A stretch of DNA of 64,000 nucleotides from Eleusine coracana subsp. coracana (GCA_032690845.1 CM064430.1:4264949-4328948), one strand, 5' to 3'. Counted from the stretch's first letter, positions 46,401 to 57,864 are shown. Notes: generated by a model from the letters alone, not told the origin. Translations and numbers: made by a program.

Positions 46401-46760
46401 TCCGAAGGAACCCTGACATACAACCAACCCTCGTGCCATTTGTTGCCCCAGCGGTTTTGTCTGCACTTCACAAATTGGTCAGTCCCTCGAAAGCGAGGCA
46501 CAAAGGTAACGCAACCAAACTCTGCCTCATGCGTCACACCATCGATTTTTATAAGCTTCGGCTGGTAGTGAGCACAGTAGTACTTGCAGAACACCTCGAT
46601 GTCATGCTTTCCTTTATAGCTTAGCATCCCCCAAGCAAACTTGCTAAGCATAGCTACACCACTCGGGCTCACGTGATGCAGTTGCACATTGAATCATTCC
46701 AACACTTCCCTCAAAAAAGACGAGCAAGGGAAGCGCAGCCCAGATCGTCCGGCCCCAAGT
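43457..46760 (-). pseudogene. Antisense, spliced ORF of Tat-2 (putative gypsy-type transposon protein)
   Basis: On minus, opposite to pol, a multi-exon gene is visible. Near 46690-46760 it reads GLRFPCSSFLREVLE, a TGA, then FNVQLHHVSPSGVAMLSKFAW; this resembles Pfam 'Putative gypsy type transposon' (PF04195). The frame 46687-45995 follows, then a frameshifted Lys/Arg-rich part. An intron fits at 45330-45255 (GTGAGT..CAG, 76 bp, phase 0). Exon two (45254-44556) looks coiled coil (AAERSAQEFASLRNVKDSYA) and has stops at 45096 and 44667 in one frame. A second intron fits at 44555-44475 (GTACAAG..CAG), then an exon to a stop at 44370. A further piece ending EPVDYDF (43457-43717) may be the last exon. 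Grande-type elements carry such an antisense gene; its role is unknown. This copy is broken. Confidence 0.65.
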
Positions 46761-46989
46761 CTCCTACTTGTGCCCGATCCTCTCAGCATTGACTGCTAAG
46801 TCGAATCCATTGACCTACACATCATGAGACAAGCAAACGCATTTCCTAACTGCTACAACATCACCAATACCTCCACAAACTCCGGTTAGTCAAAACAATG
46901 GCATGCACAAACTCATGCAATCCCAAGATTCCCGCATTTCAACTCAAACACCAAATTCGCTCAAGTCAATTACTCATCACATATATTGC
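46761..46989. other. Upstream of the antisense ORF; nothing recognised
   Basis: About 230 bases, AC-rich, with no open frame or repeat that I recognise. It may be the 5' region of the antisense gene or the end of Tat-2. Confidence 0.4.
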
Positions 46990-47250
46990 AAACCATGGCA
47001 CATATCCACATGGTTTCTCATAGGTTTTACCAAAACTGAGTATCTAGCTTGTTTTTCATCTTTAACATCGACCATCTATAATCAATGGAAACCTCCTCTG
47101 CTCTATAAATGTATTAATCTTTGTCTTGCATGATGTGCTTTTCTCCTTTATATTTTTTCCGCTAAGGGCGATATCTATGATATCGGTCGTTTGAAGTCGA
47201 TGTGTGCACATCGGCTGTAAAACACTCACTTTCTTCCCCTGTTCTCACAT
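46990..47250 (-). mobile_element. Tat 3' UTR scrap
   Basis: It matches 2620-2880 and 6005-6240 (blocks TTTTCATCTTTAACATCGACC and GCTAAGGGCGATATC; the downstream CCCCTGTTCTCACATC matches the 1768-2900 copy). It is in the same orientation as those copies and is cut by the CACTA terminus at 47251. Confidence 0.7.
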
Positions 47251-47520
47251 CACTACAATAATGATAGTTTTCTATGACGAGTTAATTATGTCACAAAACT
47301 TGAAAATTTTTTCATAAATAGCTTTCAGTGACAAGCTTATGATGAGAAGCACTTCGTCATAGATTGTGCGTAGCTAATTACCTTCTGTAACGAAATTCTG
47401 ATTTTCGTCATAAATTTATGACAATCTAACAAAATGTCATAGATGTTTATGACAATCTCAAAATTGTCATAGGTGTTTTATGACGCTTGGTTTTTGTCAT
47501 AACCCATTAAACAGAAAATG
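47251..47520 (+). mobile_element. CACTA (En/Spm) transposon terminus
   Basis: CACTACAATAATGATAG begins right after CAT (a possible 3-bp target copy). It is followed by many TATGAC/GTCATA subterminal repeats in both orientations up to about 47510, the usual transposase-binding layout. The matching second end was not found in the window. Confidence 0.65.
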
Positions 47521-49633
47521 ACGTGGCGCTGACCTGTTTCATTTTAAGCCTAATAATGTTATCACAACCATCACATATCTTCCACATGACATATATATTT
47601 GAACTTCCACATAACATACAGATTTATACTTGCAAAATTGCATACACATTAAAATTCCCCCATTCAATGTTTCACAACACAACATAACACATAGACACAT
47701 AAAAAGAGTCAAACACATGTTCGATGTCCAAAGGCAGCCACATGATAGCACTCACCGAAATAAACAACACAATATCATCCATCTCAAGAGTTAGAACACT
47801 CACTAATGTGGACAACACAAAACACCATCCATTTCAGGAGTTAGTTACAGAGCTATTTGTTGAGCTCATGCAGTCAATGAAGAAGCGCTTGTGTATCCTC
47901 CGAAGAAAGGTTGCCATTGACATTATCTCACCGACAATCTCAAGAGGAGTTTTAGGTACATGGCCCTCTAGTGCAGAGTGAGCCATGGTTTCCAATCGAC
48001 CTAACAACAAAATACAAGATAATCAATCAAAACATATCAAAGAATATGATAATGTTTAATGCAAGAAATCTGTCATAAATAAGCCACCAAGTGCTAACAG
48101 AATACTATAAAATAACATGCAATAGAAGAGAGCTCACTTGAGTAAATTACCTACTAAACATTGCACTTGATACTGAACTATCAACTGCATATGTTGATTA
48201 ATCACTAGCACAAGTTATATACTGGAACAGACTAGTCTAGAGGCTCCTCAGATATGTTATACTTAAATAATAAAGCTAGTCAGGGCAAAGCACAAAAGAA
48301 AGCTAGCATAGACTAGTGGATAAATATTAGCCTAGAAATGTGACAATACCTAGGATTATATAAATGTTATGTAATGTAGAAAGAGGAAAATAAAGTCAAT
48401 ATACATTTTCAAGGCCTAACTAAATCCTAAAACCAGTTAGGAACTTCGAATAGTTAGAATTCCAAACCAGTCTCATCTTTTCTACTGCCTCTACAGAAAA
48501 GTGCATTGCAAGTCAAATTCATCCTGGAGCCATCTATTATATGCTAACATTGGGTAACAAAGAATACTCAGAACAATAAGAAAAAAAAGATGTGAATGTC
48601 ATATACTTTTCAATCTTACCATGATAATAAGGGCCTTGCTTACCTCATATAGAAGGAGCAAAAATTGCATGGCCCTAGCAATCAACCATCAGTTTCTACC
48701 CTTGTCTCCTTCTGCAACCATAAGTCAGAAATGCATCCGGCCAATTCAGTTTCTACACAAACACAATTCTAATTTTTGGCAGCTAAGTTCAGGAAGAGAA
48801 TACTTACATAATATATACTAATATGGTTACATCAGATAATTTCAATTAACTAACATACAAGACGATATAAACAAACTGAGCACAAATTTGTAGCACAGAG
48901 CATATCATAATCATAATTTGTTCTAAGTTCACTAGTGACCCTGTGACTAGAAAAATACGGCAAGTGGAGGCAAAAAGAGTGCTCCAACACTGGTGGACGA
49001 GGGTCAGTGACAGTCCAAACACATTAACCATAAGCAGGCAGGTCGAATTCACATCGCACTCACAATCTTTAAGGTTCAGGTTCAGAATTTGTGATGCAAC
49101 AGTTTGAACTCAAACCAAATGCAGGGTACTACCAATTGCTAGGCAAATTAAGTTGTATGCCAAGGACAGAGGGAGAGGTAGACCCGGGAATCGCGAGTGC
49201 GGACAATGGTAGGCACCAGTAAACTGGGAGGTGAGACGGATAAGTAAGAAATCGAGTGTCTCGTTGCTGTGAATCCATGCCTCCCTAAGCATCAACGCCT
49301 TGATATGCCCTTATCTGCCTCCATCCGCACTGCCCGCGAAGGAAGCCGCGAGGTCGCATGCCCGTGGAGGCATGAGATAGAGGCTCGCCCAAGACACGCC
49401 ACCGCCCAAGCCGAGCTTTGACCTACCATTACCACCTCATCAAGGACAAGGTGCACGGATCCAAGTTGTGCTTGAGGGAGCCAAACCTTGGGCCGACGTG
49501 CCAAGGCCTCGCGTCATCGCTAAGAAGCACAGAGGATGGAGCCATCGCCGCCATCAGATTCGTGTTTCATGGCTACTTGATGGCTAGGGTTAGGGTTGCG
49601 GTATTGCCGAGGCAGACTGTAGGAGACGGGAGG
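47521..49633. other. CACTA interior or unknown DNA
   Basis: Mostly AT-rich to 49050, then more GC-rich. On minus a 50-codon open stretch 47986-47835 (MAHSALEGHVPKTPLE..., stop TGA) and short frames at 49110-49504 are present, but none matches a family I know. If the CACTA element is intact to the right, this is its interior. No convincing gene. Confidence 0.3.
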
Positions 49634-50010
49634 CGATACATCTGGCCCAGGTGGGGTCGGAAAAGCATGACACACCGACCCGATTCTAGATCTGCGACCT
49701 CAACCCACAGTCTTGGCACCACAACCCCGGCAGCATGACAGACCGAACCGGTTTCAGATACGCACTATCTGACCCCCGCAATCTTAGCACCGCAACTCTG
49801 GCACACCCACTCGGGGAAAGACCCAATCGTCCTAAAAGACTAGTGCAATAGGGGAAGGGTGGCTCTCCCTTTTAAGGTGTCTGCATTCTCCCAAGCTAAG
49901 CAAGGTGGGATTATTCAGAGGCTCACACAGTCGTCGCCCGACTACAACTGAGCCACATGGCCTCTTTGATGCGTCTTTGCCACGGGTAGTAGTAGAGGAT
50001 GTCCTCATCA
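49634..50010 (-). repeat. 3' LTR of the TRIM element
   Basis: 377 bp, same length as its partner; its last base is G instead of A. Confidence 0.65.
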
Positions 50011-50023
50011 TTCTCACCCCCTT
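50011..50023 (-). other. Polypurine tract of the TRIM element
   Basis: Minus-strand TAAGGGGGTGAGAA directly precedes the LTR TG at 50010. Confidence 0.55.
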
Positions 50024-50033
50024 AAACGAGGGC

Positions 50034-50048
50034 CCAACTCTGATAGCA
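50034..50048 (-). other. Primer-binding site of the TRIM element
   Basis: TGCTATCAGAGTTGG; the standard initiator tRNA-Met site is TGGTATCAGAGC, so two bases of the core differ. Confidence 0.55.
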
Positions 50049-50050
50049 AA

Positions 50051-50427
50051 TGATACATTCGGCCCAGGTGGGGTAAAAAAAGCATGACACACCGACCTGA
50101 TTCTAGATCCGCAACCCCAACCCGCAGTCTTAGCACCACAACCTCAACAGCACGACACAACGATCCGGTTTCAGATATGCATTATCTGACCCCTGCAATC
50201 TTAGCACCACAACTCCGGCACACACACTTGGGGAAAGGCCCAATCGCCCTAAAAGTCTATTCCAATAGGGGAAGGGTGGCTCTCCCTTTTAAGGTGGCTT
50301 CCTTCTCCCAAGCTAAGCAAGGTGGGATTATTCAGAGGCTCACATGGTCACCGCCCGACTATAACTGGGCCACATGGTCCCTTTGTTGCGTCTTTGCCAT
50401 GGGTAATAATGGAGGATGTCCTCATCA
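50051..50427 (-). repeat. 5' LTR of the TRIM element
   Basis: 377 bp, TGATGAGGACATCC to GTATCA on minus, with a TATA-like CCTTAAAAGGGAGAGCC in the middle. Confidence 0.65.
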
Positions 50428-50975
50428 TTACTGATAAGAACACGACGACGTGTGTCCAAGAGTAGTCCCAATCTTTCATGGTACTAATAAGAATTATTTA
50501 CTAATCTCTGATATCACAATTCGAGGAGCAGAAATATTGTGATCTCTTAATAATAGTATAGCAGCCGTAGGTGACAATTGACAAGTATAATATTTAATTA
50601 TAGACAAGGACAGCAATATCTATCCCAATGCAATCTCGACCAAAGTAACAAACACAAGCAGCAGCCAAAGAGAATTATTTGCAGGTAGCACAACTATTAT
50701 TGTAGGCGCTTGATTGAATAAATGAAACAATAGTGTCCTCACGGCAAATCAATCTGAGTTTAATGTATCTTTCCCAATGAATCACATCAGCAGCTTCATG
50801 AGAATACCAAGACAAACTCACGGCAAAGGTACAGTTGACCAAACACGATAATATGATAAACCACAAGGGCAAGATATAAATCTGTATGATCAACTATAGC
50901 CAATCAGTAGCAATGATAGAGGGGCCGGCTTACAGTAGATGCAATCCGAGCCCGAGATAGATTTCTTCCACCGGC
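50428..50975. other. Unknown AT-rich DNA
   Basis: No open frame of note except a 72-codon minus stretch (50675-50893) without known motifs. The right end (50905-50975) is GC-richer and may be part of an exon continued at 55597. Confidence 0.3.
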
Positions 50976-50980
50976 GGCTG

Positions 50981-53900
50981 TGTCACACCCGGTTCCAATG
51001 ACCAAAATTGAATGCATTTGTATGCGTGCCCAGGATCAAGTTTTCATGCACATATGACAATTATTGTGATAAAAGAACAATATCTGTATTAAAATGATAA
51101 TATTATTACAACAGTGACCCATAGGTCAAAAAGAAAAAGATTACATTGCAACGGAATAAACTAAGCGTTGGCGTACTTCAGCTCCCACAGGAAGTCGACT
51201 GGAAGACCGCATGCCTGGACTCCTCCGTCATCTTCATAGTTTTACCTTCATTCTCCTGTAGCTGAGCAGCAATATGGTATAGCAAGGGTGAGTACGTGTC
51301 GTACTAAGCAAGTGGGGTAAAAGATGACATGGGGCTAAAGAAAAGGAAGGCATATAGGGGTTTATTGCATGAGCTTTTAATTAACCTCAGCATCCTATTT
51401 ACTAAGTGGGGTCATCCCAACCATCAATCCACAGGGTGTTATCGAAGCCAAGTCCAATCCCATCCACCAACCAACCATTCCCAACCATTCCATCCCATAA
51501 CCAACTAATCTTGTGAGGATTCCAGGCCACTCGTGACCGTGAGCACGGCTATCATGATAGTTTGATACTCTGCAGAGTTTACGCCACTTTACCCACAAGT
51601 CGTGATTTCGTCCCCTGTTGCCAGGTGGACTAGAGTCTCCATGTTGCCATGCCGGCCAAGCACTAGCACACTTCCTTAGGTATGCGGCAGGAGATCACTA
51701 CGAGGCTTTTACAAAGGGTCTCCCAGTACATGCTAGCCACTAAGGTTCCACTCCCGTCCATAAGTGATAGCCCCTCAACAAGCAGCTCATCACCCCAGGA
51801 GACCTCTCTTGAGCCATTCGGATACAAGGGCAGTCCTCTTGACTTCCATTCCCCGCTCCATCAAAATGCTGCACCGACACTAGGAGAACTCCTAATTAAT
51901 CAGCCAAGCTATTCCATAGCAGCCTTGTGATGGCACTGTTGTCCTGAGTTACCACTCCAAGAACCGGGTCCTAGGATCTACAACAATCCTACCACCACCA
52001 ACCGTGTGCCCACGACGCGACATCCATTCCATCCGGCATGCATAGATCCCTAAGCCATGTTGCTAACATGAATTATCATTCCACCCATGAAGTGACATAG
52101 TTCATTAATCAAGATTTATATCAACCGAACATCCCACAAGCAACCTAAGCATTATCTACCCACAACCAACCAACTAGTTCAAGGCGACAAGGAAACGGAT
52201 AAAGAAATACTAGGGAAACCCTAACAATAGGTACCCATTCATTTGACTCAAGCATGCAATTCTATAATAAATGTTATAATAGGTACAAGATGCATCAAGG
52301 ACACTTGCCTGGAAATGGATGTTACTACTCAGGTGTTCAATTCACGATCTTGCGATTCCAGGATCAACAAGTTCTCTAATTAACATCACGCAGGCACGAC
52401 ATGCACACAATCATATAAACAAACTAAGAAACAGTACACCAAACAATAATAAAGTACTATAAAAGCAATCTCAAAAGATAGTACGCATTTCTACGATCGC
52501 GGGAGTGCAAAAATCATCTAAATCGGAGTTACGGATAAAAAGTTATTAAGGTTTTAAAAACAAAGGGTTTATTAGCAAAATTACATATCTAGAAAATAAT
52601 TAATGTAATTAGTTTTATAAATCATAAAATAAATAAAAATTAGCTTTATTAAGCAGACATGCTATAAATTATTCTCTTGAAATCTAAACATAAAATAAAT
52701 AGATTTTATTCAAGAAAACATATATTTTACTTTGTAATGAAAACAAAGATTAGAGGCTAGGGGGTTGAATGAAATTTTTGTAAATTATAGGAAACAAAGT
52801 GTAAAACACAAGGGCTAAGTTATAATTTATAAAAAAAATATAGGGGTTTTTATGCAAGAATGAAGGATCTAAACTGTATTTCCTTTAGAATCAGGGACTT
52901 GAGCGTAAAAAAGACATTCATCGGGATTTACACAAATTAAAATAAAAGCTAAAGGTTGTGGACTAAGTCCGTGGTTTTCCTGGACCAGCTATGCTTACGG
53001 GTTCATTGGTCCGTCGTGGACTGGGCTTATAACCCTTCGGGGTTTCCTGGCCGTTGATTACAAAACCTATAGAGGGGAAGGGTTTCGGTGAGGCGAGCGA
53101 CGGTGGTAGAAACGGTGATGGCATGGGCAGCGGTGCTGGAGCACACCGAGGAGTTACTCTAGGGCTTCGTTTACTATGGTTTTTGGTTCAAAGCAGGGAA
53201 TAAGGGGAGGCTTACCAGCTATCCACAAGGCTGGGAGGGGCTTGGAGACGGTCAACGTCGAATGGTGGTAGTGGTACATGACACAACTCATTGGGGACAG
53301 GGTTCGCAGGGGTGCAGCTCACCTTTGAAGGTCGAGGCGTGTTCTTGGAGGTCCGGCATGGGGGCAAATGGGTGGAGGGGAGGAGGGTGTCGGGGTAGCC
53401 AGGATGAAGTAACAGCAAATGGTGGTGCAACTCATTGGGGAAGACGGTGTCTGGGGAGGTGTTTCTACACGGGATGGAAAGCCAAAACATTGAGGAAGGC
53501 AAATGTAGACGAGGGGAAATCGCACTAGGTTTTTCGGGGGAAAGCAGAGAGGTCACGAGTGGAGCTCTTTGGAAATCAGTGGCTGCTATGGCCATCAATG
53601 CACAATAGCGCTCGTGAGTGCACAATTAAGACCACTAAGGTATGGGAGTGGGGGAGGCGAAGTAGGGAAAAATGTTTTCCAAGCTCGGTGGGTCAATTTT
53701 GAAATGAGAAGGTGGGGATGTGGAGAGGCGATGGCGGTTTCTGATGGCGGCATGCCAGAGGTGGGGGATGACAAGTAGGGCTGGCTTGTCAGCGGCTACG
53801 GGTTGGCTTGCATTGGGCTGATGTGCCTGGCGAGCTGGGCTGGGCTTGTTGGTGGACCATGCTATGGTGCTAGGCCATAGGGAGGGAATAGGCCTAGTGT

Positions 53901-55596
53901 GGAGGCAGGCCGAAATAGAAGAGAGGAGGGGTGAGGGCTTGCTGGGGCCGCGAATTGGAAAAATGGAGCACTAAGTTGGTGCTCACTGGAGCTGAGGAAA
54001 AAGACGGTCGGAGCGACGCTTTTGTAGGAGATTGAGGGTGAAAAGCCTCAAGGAATTTTGGCGATGATTGAGGGGTGCGCGCGCTGGGTATTACAGGGGC
54101 CACTGTTCATCGGAACGGCTGCGACGCTGACATGCACCTCGGCTGCTGCTGTGCATAGAACAGCACGTTCCTTGGCTGGCGCGTTCCTGTTGATTGGCTA
54201 TATTAATTGATCTACAACTTGAACCTATACGTTGCGAGCGTTGTGGAACACAATATTTGAAAACTAGTTTAGACGTTTCCTCACCTCACTTGGAGATCGC
54301 AGGGTCTAAGCCGAGCAACGTCATGAAGAGGCAGTTGACGGGCCAGACGCGTTCCTAGAGGCATTGAGGTAGATCTCGGCAAGGGCTCCTGTGAGCACGA
54401 ACAGGACTTCCTGGAACACGACATTGATAAACCAGTTTTGATGTTTGCTCAACTCATCTGGAGATCGCAGAGCAGAAATCAGACAAGGTCGCGTCAAGAC
54501 AGTTCACGGGCCGAATGCGTTCCTGGAGTCGTGGTGGCGGATCTCAGCGAGGGCTTCTGCGATTGCGAAGTTAACATCCTGGAACACGATATGAATCAAG
54601 ATTTGCAACTTGGAATGCTCGGGAATGATCACAGTGGGGTTCAAAATTACCATGTCACGCGCAGTCGAGGAACAGACAGGGAGCAGCATCCATGGCGAAG
54701 GATAAAGTGGTTGCTTCGGGGATCCAATGGACATGAGCTTTGGATATGTTGGACAGGATAACCTGGAACATGATCTGGTGAAGTTTTGTGTTGATCGGTG
54801 CAGCGGATCGCCGGGAACGCCGATGCCAACACGGTAGTGCATGGCTGGACACGATGGAAACAGGGGGAGATGGCAGGAAACTTGGACTCCAAAGGTCTAA
54901 ACTGAGAGAGGGGGAGGCTGGGAGCATCGGTACACAACACAAGGGTGCCCCAGGGATGCTTTTATAGGGGAGACAGAGGGGGAGGCGAGAGGGCTGAAGA
55001 TGCGTGCTAGTGCACTAGGGTGCGGAGTAAAAGCCACTAACGCCTGGAAGTGGGGAAGGGGAAGGTGGCGCATCCGTTTGTATGGTTTATGGCGCCGGTT
55101 GCTTGCATGGGGAGGGAGATCGATGGTGGGCAGCGGCGTCCGTTACTAGCAGCAGCGTTCTTCAGGAGAAAGAAGGTGAAGGCGCCGTGGAGTCGGCTGG
55201 CTGGGCCGTGGCGTGCAAGTGGGCTGCACTGAGGGGAGAAAGAAACAGGGGCACAAGAGAGTGGGTTTAGCCCAAGAGGCCACGTGAGCTTGTTTTTTTC
55301 TTTTTTTTTCTAATTCCGCTTTCCTATTATTTCTATTGCTAATTTCTAACACAAACGATATCCACTCGAATTTTGAATAGATTTTTCACACAATAAAACC
55401 CTAATGCAAACTATGTGGCATAAATGCAACAATACAAATATACCCTAAATTAATTTAATGGGTTTTAGAAAATATATCTTTTGCCTAAAAAAATGATAAC
55501 TAAATAACTAAAGTTAAAATTTAATCTACTATAAAAATATTGAAATTTAGTGGAATTGGGTCACAAACCAAAATTTGAAATTTTGGGGGTGTGACA
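50981..55596 (+). mobile_element. Giant solo-LTR-like repeat B (4,616 bp), LARD-like
   Basis: It has ends TGTCACACCC and GGGTGTGACA, and a perfect target duplication GGCTG (50976-50980 and 55597-55601). It is colinear with repeat A in the first 1.5 kb and in the last 0.3 kb. The middle differs: a GC-rich block (about 52970-54200) follows a shared ACTAAGTCCGTGG/CCGTCGTGGACTGG motif, then an internal tandem repeat of about 170 bp at 54245-54605. An AT-rich tract (52560-52930) corresponds to 19345-19860 in repeat A. No gag, pol, PBS or PPT is seen; the many short ORFs are chance products of GC-rich sequence. Confidence 0.6.
54245..54605. repeat. Internal tandem repeat in repeat B, period about 170 bp
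   Basis: Two diverged units share GGAACAC, GTTTAGACG/GTTTTGATG, CTGGAGATCGCAG, TTCCT(A/G)GAG and GATCTC(G/A)GC in the same order; a third partial unit starts near 54585. Confidence 0.6.
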
Positions 55597-55757
55597 GGCT
55601 GCGACAAACCATGATCAAAAGAACGGGATCCCGGTGGGAATCCGAGACGCGGGCAGGCTGTAGCAGCTTGATCACGTACTCCACACAATCCAACAAGGAC
55701 CAGATTCAATTCTTGTTAGTAGATGGCATTGCCTCCTCCTGGTTCGTGAGCAAGCTC
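55597..55757 (-). other. Possible exon remnant split by repeat B
   Basis: If repeat B is removed, 55730-55602 continues into 50975-50925 on minus as one open stretch of about 55 codons (KLLQPARVSDSHRDPVLL is visible). It ends at a splice-donor-like ACTGTAAGCC. I recognise no family. It could be chance. Confidence 0.25.
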
Positions 55758-55936
55758 TGTTGAGATATATACGATAGGATCCTAACTTCTGTAGAGATAG
55801 AGATAACTTCTTTTTAATCTTAACTTCTTTAGAGATAAACTCTGCCGTGTACTCCAAGGTTAGGTCATACCCTGCCTGTGTATAAATACAATATGCGATC
55901 CTCTATTGAGGTTATCGCTTCCGGCATACTTCCACA
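55758..55936 (+). repeat. Short Copia-type LTR (179 bp)
   Basis: TGTTGAGATATATACG to TACTTCCACA, with TATA-like GTATAAATACAATATG near 55880, directly followed by a primer-binding site. It is a 5' LTR; no 3' partner was found. Confidence 0.7.
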
Positions 55937-55949
55937 TGGTATTAGAGCC
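55937..55949 (+). other. Primer-binding site of the short-LTR element
   Basis: TGGTATTAGAGCC abuts the LTR CA with no spacer; one base differs from the initiator tRNA-Met site. Confidence 0.8.
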
Positions 55950-57707
55950 TAGGTTGATAGTGATCTTTTTTTTTCAGTGTTAAAATAAAATAAAATTGAA
56001 AACATGTTTATCTCTCAAGTTTCTGATTTGGCGTGGACTTCACCCGCATTGGAGGCAGCTCATTGGTCTGCCATCAAGAAACATAATCTTTTTATTTCTT
56101 AGCAGCATTATTTTTATATTTTTCTTAGCTGCATTGAAGGTGAGTTGATCTCATCATAGCTATTCGATTCTTATTTTTGGATGCTACGATCTTCTTGTTC
56201 ACGACATTCAAGCTAGTATTATTGCTTCAATCCACAACCCCTCCATTTTCAGAATCGTCAGTAACATCCTATTTGTGCTTATGTTTCTAACATATTTGTG
56301 CAGTGGCCTGTTAGTGGTTTTTTTTTCTAAATGTGTTTTGTGTGTTTCTGAAAATGCCAAGATGATTTTGGGTTGTATCATGACATCATTAATATTGGAT
56401 AAGGAAGAAAGATAGTATGGTGTATCAGGTGTGTTATGATTGAAATTCGTTATTCTGAAACATTTTTAAGGGACACTAGATCTTATTTCCAACAGGATAG
56501 ATGGATTCCAACAAGATGGATTTTTTTGAAGGATACCAGATTTTGCTTCGTCTATTGAAACTGATTTAGTTCCAAAACATGATGGATTATTTTTATTTAT
56601 ATTTTGCTTCTATATATACCATTCAAGAAACATGGATACATTAAGAAGATCCAGGGTGGAATGACAGTTAAGATCCAGAGACAGGTACACGAGAGAGGTG
56701 GAGAGATATTACATAGAAAGCTGCTACAATGCAAAGAAGTGATGCACTTTGTTTTCTGTGTTTTATTTAGGTTTTTTTGCTAAAATTTGAAGCAGGAGCA
56801 GCCAACATCAATGTACGTATAAGTAGCAAGGCAATGGTAATTAATAATTTTATTATTATTAGGATTTTGTGGTAGTAGGAATAACAAGAGAGCTAGAGAT
56901 GGACTACGAATCTTTTGCTTCAATTCTTGTTGACTGTGCTAAAACTTTATCACAACTGAATGTATCTTTTTGTAAGATGGTAGTTTTATTCTATATATTG
57001 GTGGATACGGTAAGACTTCATAATCATATTAGTATGTATACTAAATATAAAAAAAATCAGTGAGCAACAATAGAACATGTCATCTATTGTTTAGATTTTT
57101 TTTTTGTCTCTTTTCAGAGTGGCTATGTCAGGATGGTCGTATTACCTCGTTACCGGCAAAGGAAGTGTTGAAGTTTACAAGGAATGAATGAATCTTTGAA
57201 AATATTGATCCAACAATCTCCAATTGCAAAAATAAGTTTATTAGTGAGCTCAAGAAGGTGCTACATCGAGCAAAGCAAAGCCAAGTGGAAAGCCATCAAC
57301 AATGGATAGACTCTCACTTCTAGAGTTTTTTTTTCTGTTTTTGTATTGTTTTTGTTTCCCTTTCTTTGTAAATACTTTTGCTCAATCAATAAATAATCTG
57401 AGTTGTCCCTACAGTTCCTTCTAAAAAAAGTTTACAATTAGATGACTTACGTTTAATAACTGTTTTGGTTTGAGAACTACTGACGGAGTGCCGGTTCTTC
57501 TTTTCTGTGCAATATTACATAAGTAAAGTTACTACAAATGTAATATTATTCTTACAACACCTTTTACCCCGATTTACTTGTCTTTGCTCTGGCATGGGAA
57601 TTAAGAAGATGTGAAAAACTTGAGTATATAAAAAGAGAAGACATAGAAATAGAGATGTACTGGATTTGCCGCACGGCTTTGCTGTGCCCAGCTATATCAT
57701 TTATATT
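55950..57707 (+). other. Degenerate retroelement remnant and AT-rich DNA
   Basis: An ATG at 56004 opens a short frame (MFISQVSDLAWTSPALEAAH) at the place of a Copia gag start, broken soon after. A stretch at 57160-57320 (FENIDPTISNCKNKF then KKVLHRAKQSQVESHQQW) vaguely recalls the 3' end of a LINE ORF, followed by AATAAATAATC. Neither is firm. The rest is featureless. Confidence 0.3.
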
Positions 57708-57864
57708 CAGGGGCGAAGCTTGATAGAAAGTTTAGGGGGGCTGGCCTCACTAAATTTGCATGATTTTCTGATGAATAATATCAAAATACTGTTACTTTAG
57801 TGCAATTTTTACTTGGGTGGGGGTGGCCATGGCCCCCTTTGGTCACACTTAAGCTTCGCCACTG
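57708..57864. mobile_element. hAT-type MITE (157 bp)
   Basis: Terminal inverted repeats CAGGGGCGAAGCTT and AAGCTTCGCCACTG match at 13 of 14 bases. A perfect 8-bp target duplication TTTATATT flanks it (57700-57707 and 57865-57872). CAGNGGCGNAGC ends and 8-bp duplications are standard for plant hAT elements. No coding capacity. Confidence 0.9.

Larger units (their letters stand above)
49634..50427 (-). mobile_element. TRIM element: LTR-PBS-PPT-LTR with a 40-bp interior (794 bp)
   Basis: Two direct repeats of exactly 377 bp (49634-50010 and 50051-50427) are separated by 40 bp. On the minus strand each starts TGATGAGGACATCC; they end GTATCG and GTATCA. The interior (50011-50050) has a primer-binding-like TGCTATCAGAGTTGG two bases after the first LTR and a purine tract AAGGGGGTGAGAA before the second. 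There is no coding capacity. By eye the LTRs are about 88% identical, so it is old. No target duplication is visible. A plain tandem duplication is the alternative, but the ordered PBS and PPT argue against it. Confidence 0.7.

Noticed and set aside
49634..50427. Simple tandem duplication of about 417 bp
   Set aside because: The two repeats are exactly 377 bp and the 40-bp spacer carries a PBS-like and a PPT-like element in the right order next to the LTR borders.
57160..57400. LINE 3' end
   Set aside because: Resemblance is weak, there is no poly(A) tail with target duplication, and no RT motif upstream; mentioned only as a possibility.
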